The notes under the pieces: model-generated
The model's input: only the letters and a program-made list of their open reading frames with translations
The model's database searches: none
What the model was told of the DNA's origin: nothing
Source: Persicaria tinctoria
Taxonomy: Eukaryota > Streptophyta > Magnoliopsida > Caryophyllales > Polygonaceae
Length of the DNA stretch: 64,000 nucleotides
Assembly (NCBI GenBank): GCA_037127255.1
Contig: JBANSL010000008.1
Coordinates: 36,531,373 to 36,595,372, forward strand
Reading direction: 5' to 3'
Made by a program: the position numbers and the translations under genes
In this document: piece by piece, positions 11,177 through 23,567 of the stretch
How the letters are laid out: each line of letters opens with the position of its first letter
Numbering within the stretch: the stretch's first letter is position 1

Positions 11177-11892
11177 AGCTCTCCTGGGTTGTTCTTGTTC
11201 TTTGTAGTAGTATTTTAGGGTTTTTATTATGAGTTTTTTGAAACATTGTTTTGGGTATGTTGTGGTGGACTAGTTGTTTTGGAACCCGTTTGATAAACTA
11301 TGGTATTTTTTGTGTGTGATAAACTATGGTATTTTTTGGTGTATGTGATAACCAAGTTTCATGGTATGTGCCCTTTTCTGGACAAGTTTTATGGTTCTCA
11401 AAGAAATTATTTACTTGAACATATTTTCAAAATTAATTACATTTTTTGAACTATAACTAATTTCTCAATAAATATACAAAGTAGACATGCATTTGTATTT
11501 TTTTTTTTTTTTCGCGACTATTATGAGTTAGAATTGCTCTCCACACACCAAATAGGCAAATAGGACTCGGGTTCGATTCTTATTTTATTGCACTTGACAA
11601 TTGACATATAGTCACATAACTATACAGAGTAGACGCTGCATTGGTTGATGCAAAATGCATCATGCTGTTGAACACTGGGCCGGTAACTACTACCAGTGTA
11701 ATGGGCTGGTAATTGGGCCTAACGTTTGAAAAGTGACTTGTAATCCGATGCAAAATACAAAGAAGATTGTTTACAAATTGGGTATACGAAATAAATGTTC
11801 CAACTTAGAAGAAGTAGTAAAAAAATTGAACTAAGCAACATCACAAGGAGTGCCCAAGTCATTGAGTCTTCCGGACTTGTTGATACGGTTCC
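11177..11892. other. MULE-1 non-coding stretch
   Basis: It holds a short direct repeat (GATAAACTATGGTATTTTTTG twice near 11292-11338) and AT-rich sequence with a T-run at 11500. I see no gene. Confidence 0.5.
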
Positions 11893-12414
11893 TACTGAAA
11901 CGACGAAGATCCCGACGTGTGTGTTTGAGATAGCTGCATAAGAAAAATACCTTATTGATAAGTGGTTCCAAAGAGTCCCAAGTTAGACAAGAGTAATATG
12001 TTATCACTAACCTGTGTAACCCTCAAAGGAAGACCACGTGCACCATTTAAAGGGCTAAACCCATAGTTGCCCAGGTCATTGTGTTGCATGGCTTGTGTAT
12101 GCATCATCTACCAAAGAAGAGGGGAATTGACGATCATAAGTATGATGCCAACGAAAAGAACATGACAAGAAAGCATGTTTGGAATCCCAGTTACGTACCG
12201 AATTGTAATAAAGATGAGGGTTAGGCATGGACATCATGTTTTGGTGGCGAATACCATTGCTGGGACCTGCATGGCTCTCCGCAGGGCTGCTTGGCCCACC
12301 CTGTCTGCGTTGACACTCAGTACGCTCCCGCGCAATTTGCCTCCTATAGCCTAACCTCCTAGTTCTATTGTTGGAGGGTAAATTTTCACAACTTTGGAAT
12401 AATGATGATCTCAT
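11893..12414 (-). CDS. Three-exon gene of unknown function in MULE-1
   Basis: Minus-strand exons 12414-12199, 12107-12012 and 11934-11893 join in frame through consensus introns (TCG|GTACGT...GGTAG and CAG|GTTAGT...TGCAG). They give about 117 aa from the ATG at 12414. The start is basic (NNRTRRLGYRRQIARERTEC), the middle polar (GGPSSPAESHAGPSNGIRHQ), and the end is NYGFSPLNGARGLPLRVTQ then LSQTHTSGSSSFQ. Two clean splice junctions without stops argue that it is, or recently was, expressed. I do not recognise the family. It could be the 3' part of a longer gene starting upstream. Confidence 0.5.
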
Positions 12415-13979
12415 ATTAAATTAATCAAGTATCAAATTATGATTAATTTAATTGAAATTCATTATTAAAATGGAAGAATGAGCTAGAAAATTTGGGTTGA
12501 AATTTGACATATAAAAAGATACATATGCAAATTTTCCCAAAGGCCCAAGAAATCAAGGCCCAATTCAAATATAGGTAGTTACAACAAAATAAAACTGTTG
12601 TAGCCAGAAGGGAAGTTACACAGAAGAACTGTACAAGAGAGAGTGGGGGGAATAATAACTGTGAGTAACTACTCCTATTGCTCCCTATAAAAAACAAAAG
12701 AAATAGGGGTTGCTGGATTTTTCTTTTTCTGCCTCCCATCATCAACGGAGCAGTTAACACATTTTTCCCCTCCTGCTGGTTTTCTTCTGCCTCCTGGAGA
12801 AACACCTGCAAACACCCACAAAACAAAACCCAGTAAGAAAATACAAAGAAAACCAAAGAGAGCTTTCTCCCATCAATCTCCCAAAAGAGAAGGTAGAGAT
12901 CCAAATCCTCCCATGGTCAGTCCATTGCTTTTCTTGCAGGTAAATACAATGAAGACCGGTGGGGCGTTGTAGGTTCGAAATTGAGAGTTTCACCTAGCGC
13001 CAAAATTCGTAGTCGGTTTGAAATTTAGAGTTTCACCGCTACACCCGATCTCATGGGATCGATTCGGAAGGCCGAAATGCTGCCCAATTTTAGTCAGGGT
13101 CGGAACTGATTTTCATCAAAAGCTTTCCCTAGATTGAAAGCCAGTGTATGTTGCAACCGGAAGAAAAAGAAGAAAAAAAAACAAAGGAGGTCATCTAATT
13201 AAAATTGGTGCAAATAACACAAATTACACCCTATCAGATTAGATCTCTATACTTGAGGTCTTCAAACGGTTGCAGAAATCCCAAACTTTAATTCAAAATT
13301 CACAAAGGACTTGGTTGGCAGTTATTACAGATTTGAGGAGTAAAACTTAGCCCAAAACAAAACGGGAAATAAAAACCTAAATTTGATTTCATGGTGAAAG
13401 CATACACTCCAAACCAATGAGATCTCTTTAGGAACTCTTTTACTCTCCAAATCGACAAATCCTCAACCCGTTACCTGGATTCTCCCGACCCTGGCCTTTC
13501 AGATCTTCCCTGAGCCCCAAAAGGTGCTGCACTTTCAGCCTCCGTTCATCAACTGTCGTCGGTCGGCGCTCTGTGTTGCTGCCTTGTCCGGTCTGAGGCG
13601 GCTAGGGATGTGTCCAAATGTGTGACTGTGTAGTTGCAAAAGAAAAAAAAGGGCTTAAATTCAATTACACTTTGGGCTCAGAGAAAAAGGACGTGGGCTT
13701 GGCTAACGTTTGGACCCGACAATTTGAAGTGGGCGTGGCCAAGGCTTAATAAAAAAAATGGGTTGCGGTAAAGACACCAGCTTTCGTTCTTTAAGAAGAA
13801 CAAGCTGTAATCAACCATCTATATACACACATGTATATACGATATACTTGAGAGGAAATTTTGCTTAATTGCAAAACCTACCCACTAAAATATAAGAATT
13901 ATAATTGGCACAAATTAAGAATTCGAGTTTGATAAAAAAAATATATAAAATTGAACTCGTCAAACAATCTTTGCCAATT
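12415..13979. other. MULE-1 internal region without a supported gene
   Basis: An open minus-strand frame at 12443-12904 is rich in Phe/Leu/Cys and shows no domain. From 12960 to 13640 the DNA is less AT-rich, with GAGAGTTTCACC/TTAGAGTTTCACC repeats, and may be an old leader or LTR fragment. I cannot support a feature. Confidence 0.4.
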
Positions 13980-15530
13980 AATTCTATCGGGTCAATCTCA
14001 AACCGGCTCTTAAATAAAAACGGAGTCAAAATCTCAAATCGACTTTCACCAAATATAAACTCGGTTCGTTTCAGAACTACGTATAGACTTGATACTCTTT
14101 TACGAGTTACGTAGGAAATTCGATATTAAAATTCAATATATATCGGATTCAGTCGACTGCCTCTAAATTCACTTCTAAATAAATATGAGGCCAAAACCAA
14201 ACAAATTAAATTGGTTCGTAAAGGAACTACGGGTGATTTGATCCCGTTCAAACGGGTACGTAGGAAGCTCGACATAAAGCTAAAAGCTCGTCGAGTTCAA
14301 TCGCCAAACCAAAATAAAAATCAAATTGGTTCGTTTAGAACTACGTAAAGACTTGACGCCTCCTATCGGCTACGTAGGTAACTCGATATTAAATTCTAAA
14401 AATATATCGGGTACAGTCGTCGACCTCTAAATTCTCTTTAAATGAATATGAGGTCAAAACCAAACAAATTAAATTTCTCTCGTTGAGAACTACGGGTGAT
14501 TTGATTCTCTTCTAAGAGATACGTAGGACACTCGATACAAAGCTAAGGCTCGTCGAGTTCAATCGCCAAAAACAAATTCAAATTGTCCATTCCGACTCGA
14601 TACAAAGCTTCTGCTCGTCGAGTTTAATCACCACCCTCAAATGATCTCTCACGATCAAACTCAAATACAAAATTCATTTCTTGTTCCGAACTACGGTGAC
14701 TTGATTCCACCAAACAAGTGGATACGTAGGAAACTCGGTGTAAACCAAATTATCACCGAGTCCAGTCACATCCAATCTTTCAAATCAAATCTCCTCAAAT
14801 TTATTTATCGACTCTAAGTCGTCTCAAATACCAAAGTTTCATCAAATCCAAAGTGTCTCCTCCGACTCGATACAAAGCTTCCGCTCGTCGAGTTCGGTCA
14901 CGACCAAAACTTCAAAACCCAAATATCAAATTTGTCATTTTTAAAGAACTACATAAGATTTGATCCCGTTCAAACGGGTATGTAGGAAGCTTGACATAAA
15001 GCTACGAGCTCGTCAAGTTCAATCACGGTCCTCAAACGATCAAATTTGTTCTCAATTAGAACTACGTAAAGACTTGACGCCGTAAAAACGGCTACGTAGG
15101 TAACCCGATATTAAATCTCAAAATATGTCGGGTACAGTCGCTAATCCCTAAATTCACTTTTAAAATGAAAATGGGGTTTAAATTAAATCTAAATTAAATA
15201 CACATGATTTTCCGTGTAAGTGATAGTCGTTGAGTTGGGAAACCCTTCCTAGAAGGTGTGCTCAATTTATTCGGGTGATACACGAGAAAATCTCATGCAT
15301 ATGTTAGTGTGATTTATGTTAGGGCTACCCTTCCGAGAAGGTGGGTCCTAATACGATCCAATGATGCATGAAAACCTTAAAGGTGATAAAACACACAAAA
15401 CTCAAACACTCTGAACTACGTGAGGCTTGATTCTCTTCCAAGAGATACGTAGGCAACCCGTTAAAATTCGGGTGCAGCCCAAATCACCAAAACCACTCAA
15501 ATCTTGGTATCGATACGACTTCGAATCAAG
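13980..15530. repeat. Degenerate repeat cluster with GAACTACG...TACGTAGG motif
   Basis: About ten diverged units follow one plan: GAACTACG (or AAACTACGT), then a TTGA half, a short inverted repeat such as CCCGTTCAAACGGG or CTCTTCTAAGAG, then TACGTAGG, then a CTCGAT...TCGAGT pair. Units are near 14070, 14225, 14340, 14490, 14690, 14950, 15060 and 15415. Similar ACTACG...TACGTAGG strings are, from memory, common in untranslated parts of plant Tat/Ogre-type LTR retrotransposons, so this block may be captured from one. No ORF. Confidence 0.6.
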
Positions 15531-15589
15531 AGGATAACCAAAAGGGGTCGAACTCAAATATTAAAAATCAAATAAAATGTGTTGTACGA

Positions 15590-18024
15590 TTATTCGCGCA
15601 TTTTTGTCCAACATCTATGTCGGCCTGTACCCCTTCTGTCTTCTGGATCTACCACGGGGGATAGATCGTTATTCGGTACATCCCCGTCGTCGTTCACGGC
15701 CGTTTCAGTTGGGATCACCACTCGCCGCCCATACACTTTACCAATGCCATCTAGGTTGTGATAAGTTAGGCGATTCTTCCTCAGCGCAGCCTCCTTGACC
15801 CTGTCTTCCAATTCATGGAGGTCATCCATCACAACCTTGTACAAATCCTCATCGTACATCGCCAATCCGGCGATTTTGTCCATCTTACCATGAATGTCCC
15901 CATACCGTTTCATCCCGTCTGACCTCTTTTCTATCAGCTTATAGTAAGGGACTGGGACCTTCAAGTGTTCCCGGGCCAGGTCCTTCCGCCAACGATCCAA
16001 AATATACCTCTGCGGAACGTAATACACATTCTCTTCGCTGAAGACACGCAAAATGTGGGTGCACAATATCCCGCGGAACTCAAAGTTTTTGCACTCACAC
16101 TTTACGTCGGTGTTGTCTTTTTGAAGGGTAACCCTGTATTTGTAGCACCGTGTACGACGAAAATAAGGCACCTTTACCGTAACGACGTAAGTGTACACAT
16201 TGACATCGTCTTCGACCCTCAGTGCATTGGCGTACACTAGGTTCCGCACCTCAACTTGAAATTCTTCGAACTTTGCAGTAGTGTACAGCTCTTGGAACAC
16301 GAGCTCAAACACATGGTCGGTCATGCACCTGAGGGGCTTATTTATCGATGTGAAGTTCGACGTCTCCTCCTCCCTTACCCTTTTCGATAATGCTAGACCG
16401 TACTGCTCAACGAACAACTTCAACGTGGTATTTACATTGAGGAACGATTTGAAGAAATGGTTCATACCTTCACTCCTCTGGGTGCTTGACATCCCGGCCC
16501 AGAAGCTGTCCTTGAAGTATACAGGAACCCAACGCCTTCTCTTGTCGTACATCTTGCATAACCACTTGTTGTTACGCAAACCAAACTTCTCCAGCATCGC
16601 ATCCCATGCCTCTTTGAACTCCTCTATACACAAGGAGTCGTGTAGAGCATCTTGGAGTGCACTTACTATTGCATTCCATTTGGGGTTGCTCCCCAAGTGC
16701 TTTTTAGCATTCTGCATCACGTGCCATATGCACCAACGATGCGAAGTATCGGGAAACACTTGCGCAACTGCATTGCCTGAAAACAAATGAATGGACATTA
16801 TCGATAAATAAGACTATTTTAACTACATATGTAGATACAACATATTTACAGTAGCTTACCAATGGCTTGGGCTTGATCTGTTAAGATTGCTTTTGGTGCC
16901 TTCCCGGACATACAGCTGAGCCAAGTGTTAAACAACCACACGAAGTGCTCGGTTTCCTCTCCGGCGAGTAGGGCACACCCAAACAACACGCTCTGACCAT
17001 GGTGATTGACCCCAATGAATGGTGCAAATGGCATCTTGTATCTGTTTGAGACGTATGTCGTATCAAATGAGATGACATCGCCAAATTCCAAGTACGCTGC
17101 CCTACTCCTTCCGTCAGCCCAAAACACATTCTTCAATTTGTTGTCTTCGTCCACATCATAACTGTAGAAGAAGTTCGAGTTGGTTGAAGCCATTGCATCG
17201 AAATGATCCCTCATTGCACGAAAGTCCCCTTTCTCCATTTGCTGCATTCTGTTTTTGGCAACCACGTTCCGCAGGTCCCGTTCAGTGAAGCTCACTTTAT
17301 CATGGCTCCCCTTGGCAATCACAAAGGATGTGAAGTTCTTAGCTATTGGTACGCCGGCCCTATCCATTTCCAAGATCCGTTTCTTGTTGCCTTCGGTGAT
17401 GTATCTATAATTTGTAAGGTATTTTGTATTCTTCGCATCACACTCGTGATTATGCTCAAGGACAACGGTGGTTACCCTCCATAGACCAGGTCCATCACGG
17501 ACAGCATTCACCCTGAAGGTACAACCTGTCATGGTTGAAGTGGATCCCTTGCTCGGGTTTTTTGACTTGGACACAAAGTTCCCCGCCTTTGTACATACCA
17601 TCCTAATTGACTTGTACCTTTCGCCCGTTCTCCCATCACCCCCTCCTTCCGCGGGGGGTAACCTTTCCGAACACCGAATTCTTACCATGAATCCATTTTC
17701 TCTCGCATATCCGTGGATAAACTGAATAAAATCTACTTCCCGCTCCAACATCAGCCCGATATGGGGAGGATTCATTCTCAGGTTATCGGAAATCTCGCGA
17801 GGCTCAGCATCGTCTCCTTCATCATCGTCTCCTTCACCACCAGCTCCTCCTTCATCACCGTCTTCCAGGATGTGGTTTTCACTGTTCGACGAAAAGCTTG
17901 CGCTGTCATCATCCGAAATTTGGACCAAGTTCAAGTCCAGCCGACCTGACCCATTGATCGAATCATCGGAACCGGACCCATCTTCCAATCCCATGTTAAG
18001 ATCAAAATCCCTGTTCTGGCTCAT
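15590..18024 (-). CDS. MULE-1 transposase, FAR1/FRS type
   Basis: Two exons, 18024-16860 and 16776-15590, join across an 83-bp intron (ATTG|GTAAGC...TTTTCAG) to give about 783 aa with no stop. Residues 1-90 are acidic (NLVQISDDDSASFSSNSEN). Residues about 100-205 form the FAR1 DNA-binding domain with zinc ligands ending in EHNHEC. The MULE catalytic domain follows: first Asp in ISFDTTY, second in AILTDQAQA, WCIWHVMQNA, and a probable third acid in EEFKEAWDAML. A SWIM zinc finger is seen as CECKNFEFRGILCTH. It would bind the terminal repeats and move the element. Length and domain order match FAR1-RELATED SEQUENCE proteins, but the TIRs and target duplication show it is a transposon gene, not a domesticated one. 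Confidence 0.93.
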
Positions 18025-18605
18025 TGTAGCTTAGAGAAGAGGATGATCGGTAAATCTGCAGGAGAAATCCGAAATCCTAATTAAATTAGCGTTCGGACTA
18101 CAATTACACTCTAATCAGTTTCAAAATGCAAATTAACGACAATCCCTTATTCACGAATATAGATCCAATCGGATAATATATGTACCGCTCACCTTCGGTG
18201 TCCGGCGAGTTCAGCGATAGGAAAACGATCGATTGCAGTTTCTTCGATCTCGAGCAGTTGATGACGGAACCCTAAATCCTAGCTAGTACCGAAGGTGGTC
18301 GATCTTCGCCGGATTCGTTAAGAAGACTACTTCAATTGAGCAATCTAACACTTCCAATTCCAATTCCGACCGTTTGAAGAGATGGAGATGAAAATTTGAA
18401 ATTACCGTTGGAGTGTTAGGAGAGAGAAGTTTACAGTGCTTTAATTGTCATTAGGATCAATGTTACTTTAATTGATGCAGGTTATTATTGCCCTACTACC
18501 TCTATTTTCATTTCTTTGTTTTTTTTGGCTGACTTACTTTTTTACCAAAAAAAAATTACATTTTTACCCCCGGGTAAGTTTACCAAAGGGTAAGAGAATC
18601 ATTGT
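18025..18605. other. Leader of the MULE-1 transposase and right terminal region
   Basis: Sequence upstream of the transposase start on the minus strand. The inverted terminal repeat occupies about 18560-18605. No ORF. I see no clear TATA box. Confidence 0.5.
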
Positions 18606-18628
18606 CCTAAATTATGAGATGAAAGTAG
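18606..18628. mobile_element. MITE A, right end
   Basis: CCTAAATTATGAGATGAAAG is the missing right terminus of the MITE that starts at 3311. Its first 11 bases are the MULE-1 target duplication. Confidence 0.75.
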
Positions 18629-18699
18629 AATTTGTAGCAATGTTGTCAGTCTCATCACACCCTAATCAATAGCAGCATAAAAATGCAGATTCGACACTA

Positions 18700-18936
18700 C
18701 TCCCTCCGTTTCCTTTTAAATGACTTTTTCAAGTCATGCACGTAGTTTTATAACGATAAAAACTATATTAAATATTAATATTTTAAAAATATTTTTTTAA
18801 TAATATTATACTTATCATCAATAAGTATGAGATTGTCGAAAAAAATATTTAAAAAAATTATTATTTCATATAGTTTTTCACACCTTAAAAAACGTGCATG
18901 AATAGTAAAAAGTCAATTAAAAGGAAACGGAGGGAG
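18700..18936. mobile_element. Stowaway-type MITE, subfamily 2
   Basis: Termini CTCCCTCCGTTTCCTTTTAA and AAAAGGAAACGGAGGGAG, with TA on both sides. It is palindromic along its length and closely similar to the element at 20529-20765. Confidence 0.93.
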
Positions 18937-19152
18937 TAATTAGGAGTAATTGGATTGGTCAACGTTGCATCTAAAGACTGCAAACGTGGAAGTTTGACCG
19001 ACGAATAATTTAACAAAGACGGCGTTATTATCTGAACAACGAAGCTGGCCCATTTTCTCTCTCCTACTTCTAAGAGCTCCACGTTCATTCCAACAACGCT
19101 TTAATTTGGTGCGTTCTTGTGGGATTTGAGTTATCCACCTAACATTAAACTA

Positions 19153-19387
19153 CTACCTCCGTTCCAAAATACATGGGTTTTTCTTTTTCGGCACGTTTTT
19201 TAAGTAGCGAAAAACTCTATAAAATATTATTTTTTATATAATTTTTTTTATATAATCTAATACTTATTAGTAATACGTATCAAATTACGTAAAAAATTTA
19301 ATTAAAAAAATAATATTTTATATAGTTTTTCGCATATTAAAAAACGTGTCAAAAAGTAAAAGCCCATGTATTTTGGAACGGAGGGAG
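19153..19387. mobile_element. Stowaway-type MITE, subfamily 1
   Basis: Termini CTACCTCCGTTCCAAAATAC and GTATTTTGGAACGGAGGGAG, TA on both sides, 235 bp. Same subfamily as 10161-10395. Confidence 0.93.
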
Positions 19388-20528
19388 TATTAAAGATTAG
19401 GCATCCCAATTTCTTTAAGACTCTTTTTTCTTTTCTTTTTGGCCGAAATAATAAGCTCAAAAGTGTTTTAGTCCAATGAATAGCCGGCCTTTACATTAAG
19501 CCTCATAGCCACTTATTTGTAAAGTCAACTTTTTCCATCCATCAAAAATATCAAGAGGTTGAAGAGTAGAAGAAACTCCTAATTCCGAAAATGCCTTCAT
19601 TATTGCCGGACTTTATATATATCTTCAATTTTTTTTTAAAAAAATAAAACAAGGAAGAGTTAGCTAGAACTTAGAACATAGACTACTGAAATCAACAATG
19701 TAGAGCCTTAAATCGGATATTTTATGCTCGGACGAAATTGAGATGCTCAGTTTTGATGTTCTCTTTTCTCTTCAACTTTTATTGGATTGCATGATTTCCT
19801 ACGTCTTTTGAAATGATAATTGAGTTGCGAATCGTCTATCTCATCTTGAATCTTCGTTTTCTAGCCCTGATCCCCTTCCAGATCTTGCTCTCCTTAGCAT
19901 TATCCGCAAAAATATCCTTGACTAAATTACTAGCGACGCTTGTAATCGGTCAAATTCAACTTTCACCCCCTCTCTCTCGTACTCAATCACTTTCCACAGG
20001 CTCTTTCTTTCTTCGAACTCCCTACGAATGGTGATATGGGGTAACAATTACTTCCCTCTCTTTGAACTTCGAAAGCCCCATTTTTAAATTTTTTATTTGA
20101 CCCGAGTAATCATTACAATTATATGTAATAGGGGTTCGCTTACTTGTCATTAGGGGTGGGTATAAATCTCGGAGATCCAAGTCCAATCTAGTGGAATTTG
20201 AAAGAAAAAAAAAAAATTCATGTCGGTCACATCCTGTAAAAATTATGCGGTATGGGACGTCGCGGGATGAGGATTCCTTATCTCGCAATCTCGGCCCGGT
20301 CCGGTTCTTTTATACATACATTCATATATTGTGTAATTATATGTATAATTAATGTGTAAAGTGGGTATATATAAGAAAAATCATAAAATATAAAAAATAT
20401 TAAATCTATATATGTTATGCCTTTGAAACCCAAAAAATATATAGAAATTTGAGATTTTTTTTATAATGTATGTCTTTTATTTGAGGGACATGATCTGTCT
20501 CGTCCCACGCCCACCTAGTTGTTTGTTA
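19388..20528. other. Intergenic DNA without a gene
   Basis: AT-rich, with short frames only. The frame at 19813-20034 is hydrophobic and Leu-rich but shows no start context, domain or splice pattern. I see nothing supportable. Confidence 0.5.
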
Positions 20529-20765
20529 CTCCCTCCGTTTCCTATTAAGTGACTTTTTCAAGTCATGCACGTAGTTTTAGAACGATAAAAACTATATTAA
20601 ATATTAATATTTTAATAATATTTTTTTCATAATATTATACTTATCACCAATAAGTATGAGATTATCGAAAAAAATATTTTAAAAAGTTATTATTTCATAT
20701 AGTTTTTCACACCTTAAAAAACGTGCATGAATAGTAAAAAGTCATTTAAAAGGAAACGGAGGGAG
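20529..20765. mobile_element. Stowaway-type MITE, subfamily 2
   Basis: Termini CTCCCTCCGTTTCC and GGAAACGGAGGGAG, TA on both sides. Nearly the same as 18700-18936 over its whole length. Confidence 0.93.
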
Positions 20766-23567
20766 TATTAATTAAAGTATTTCTGCAATGTTTTGAGAAA
20801 GGGGTTAGATCCGCAAGCATTTGTTTTTTTGTTTTTTTTTTTATATTTGTTATCATTTCCTATCGTTAAAAATTATACTAATATCTCTTAAATGGGGAAT
20901 GACCATATCCCCTCTAATCATTACTCCTTATTTCATCGGGTTGTTCCTTGTTCCTACTACTTGTGGTCCTAGGTATTTCTTTGGTTGTGTTGAAGGTACG
21001 ACAATCTGAGTCGGAACTATCTGAGGTTGAGGTAAGTAGTGTATTCATGACGGATCTGTATCCACTATCCAGGAGGCACTTCCTTGGAGTTCTGTCTTCA
21101 CTGCCTACAAGAGTTCGAGTCATGTTGTACTACTAGTCAGTGGTGCTTGACTTGGGTCTTTGTTTGTTTATTCAGCATGATGTTTTTCATTTTACCTTCG
21201 TTCCACTTTTAGTAGGGCGGGTTCAGGCAACCGCCGTCCTTTTATGTTTTGTTTTATGTTTGTGGTTGTATTATATCATGACGGTTAGTCTATCCATCGT
21301 TTCTTCGGTCTCTCAAGGGACCAGGTAATGTGTTAACTGTTCTCTCGAAAAAAAACACTCCTTATTTCATCTAAATTCACAAAACATTTTCATAATATAT
21401 TTTTGAATACAAAATATATACATTTGAAGGTCAAATTGGGACTAACTTAAATATATATCAAAGTATTTCAAAAGAGGTAATTATCTTTCATAAATTTCGT
21501 TATAGATCTCTCTTTTGTGGACTTGTGGACCATGTGTTTGTGTGGGTATGGTAGATGCTATTATTCGTGTGCACTTGGGTGTTTTGATAAAAACTTGTGC
21601 ACGTTGTAACCGGGTGAGAGAAAAGGAAATATTCCTTAGGTGGGTCGGGTTAGGTTTAAAAATATGTATTAATTTGCCGGCTGAGAAATTGTATTTTTAT
21701 TTTGGCATTTTCTTTTTATCATTTATTTCGTATATTTTTCTTTCTGTTATTTGTTTCGGTCATTTAATTTCTGTTGTATATACTTGTTAGTCCATCTATC
21801 GACTTATCCGATCTTTTGATTGATCTAGACTTGTCTAAATAATCGGAATTCCTTTCTTGAATTCAAAAAAAAAAAAAACTTAATCATTAATATCTGTCCT
21901 ATTTGAACATTCAAATGCATAAATTAGATGTCTCAATCTATATACCTTTAAAAATTGTGTCCCAAGGCCCCTTAATTGCTCTCATTAAAGACATTCTCAT
22001 TTTTAATCATTTTCTTTTCCTTTAATTTTATTATTGTATTCATAAATGGTTTATCATATACTCTTACTAACTTATGAAGATTTAATTATATTTTCCTAAA
22101 TTTCCATGCTCAATGACCTCATTCACATCATTTCAATACCCCAATATATTTATGAAATTCGTATTATCCGAATAATATATATTCATATAAAAATCAATGA
22201 ATCCTTAATCTTTTATATCTATACCTATCAAAGCATCTTTACGATCCCACGATCCCAATTTATGAATTTTTTTTGTTAAAACCGAATATTAAAAGGCTAT
22301 TTTGCCTAGCAATTTCTAAAGTGTAATTATATAAGCAATCAAACATATAAGTTAATTCAAAATTAGAATGGATAATAATTTATTACTTTTTTATGTCAAT
22401 TTTTTATACTCCGTATTTCTAATCTCCTAATTAAAACATGGTGAAAATTAATTAAAAAACATTTTACTTTTGGTACCAATATATATCATGATTATCACCA
22501 TATATCATTTATCATATATTATTATGGAAGACTATTATATGTGGATGAATTAGAGTTAATTACTTGCAACCATTAATATAAATTATATATCCATGTTAAA
22601 TTCAAGACTCCAATGACAACTAATTTGGACATTTTGAAGGGATATGAAATGATGGAAGAAAAAACACACGGTTAATTAACTTAAATTTTATTGAATTGAT
22701 TGTGTCATATATTCAATGAGCACCGTTACAAGCTCATCAGCTACTCAATATCTTTTTATACATATATGATCAATGGAAAAGGGTATGGGGTCGAGTCTAA
22801 TCTGCAAGAAGCTGCTAGCGTTAGCCCGTCACCGCTTCGGTGCCAGAATCGCAACCATCTAAGCCATCTAGGCCAAATCTAACTTATGCATTAGCTTGCA
22901 TGCAAGCCATCTAAGGCACATTATCCAAGCCACATTACCAGATCTCAATAAGCGTGCTTATTTTATAAATGTTTTAGATTTAATTTTATGTAATTATAAC
23001 CTTAGGTCTTTTTTTTACTGATGAACCTCTGCGTAGGGCCTTTCAAGCCATCTTTTGATGCCTTCAAGATCGCTTTTGTCGTTTTACTTCTTGCCTACTG
23101 TAAAAAAAATCTTCAAATTTTCAAGCATATATCAATAGCTAGGAAAAGAAGTGAAGAAACTGACCACTAACACTAAACCGATATATGGTGAGGCCAAATC
23201 AGTCATTGTAAATACATTATATTGGTCGGCTTGATCCAATTCAACAATAGTCAAGTATTATTAAAGGCATACTTTTGCAAGATTTCATCTATATACAAAA
23301 AATAGAATGGTATGATAAAAGGTTTTAACAAGATTTCATTATTCGTTTTTTCAAAAGAAAAAAAAAACTCAAACCGACTCCATTCTATACACAGTTAATT
23401 TTGATTCAATATTATAATAAAATTATAAATTAAATTTCATGTAAATATAAGATATCAAACTGGGACATAAACTCTACCATAATATGTCATTGAAAATCAG
23501 AAATAACATTATTTCTTCAAAAACAAAATATTAAACATAAAAAATAGGGTTTTACTTTGAAATTGCA
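20766..23567. other. AT-rich intergenic region without a supported gene
   Basis: Frames near 20948-21330 and 21515-21790 are the longest but are hydrophobic, uninterrupted only by chance, and match nothing I recognise. Around 22780-22960 there are short repeats (AAGCCATCTA three times). The remainder is low-complexity A/T. Confidence 0.5.

Larger units (their letters stand above)
3793..18605. mobile_element. MULE-1, 14.8 kb Mutator-like element with FAR1-type transposase
   Basis: The ends are inverted repeats: left TCTTACCCTCTGGTAAGC then TTACCCAAGGGTA, right (reverse complement) TCTTACCCTTTGGTAAAC then TTACCCGGGGGTA. Directly outside lies an 11-bp duplication CCTAAATTATG (3782-3792 and 18606-18616), within the 8-11 bp expected for MULEs. 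Joining the flanks restores the end of MITE A, so insertion into a MITE is directly readable. Cargo: ORF1-like/RGG gene (plus), coiled-coil/TM exon (plus), a small three-exon gene (minus), the transposase (minus), three repeat arrays and one MITE that inserted later. The transposase frame is intact, so the copy may be autonomous or recently so. Confidence 0.88.

Noticed and set aside
12443..12904. 153-aa minus-strand frame in MULE-1
   Set aside because: Phe/Leu/Cys-rich low-information sequence, no domain, AT-rich; likely chance.
15590..18024. Host FAR1/FRS gene (domesticated)
   Set aside because: It lies inside matched TIRs with a target duplication in a MITE, so it is the transposase of MULE-1.
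20948..21330. Possible gene from consecutive short plus-strand frames
   Set aside because: No shared frame, splice logic or recognisable domain.
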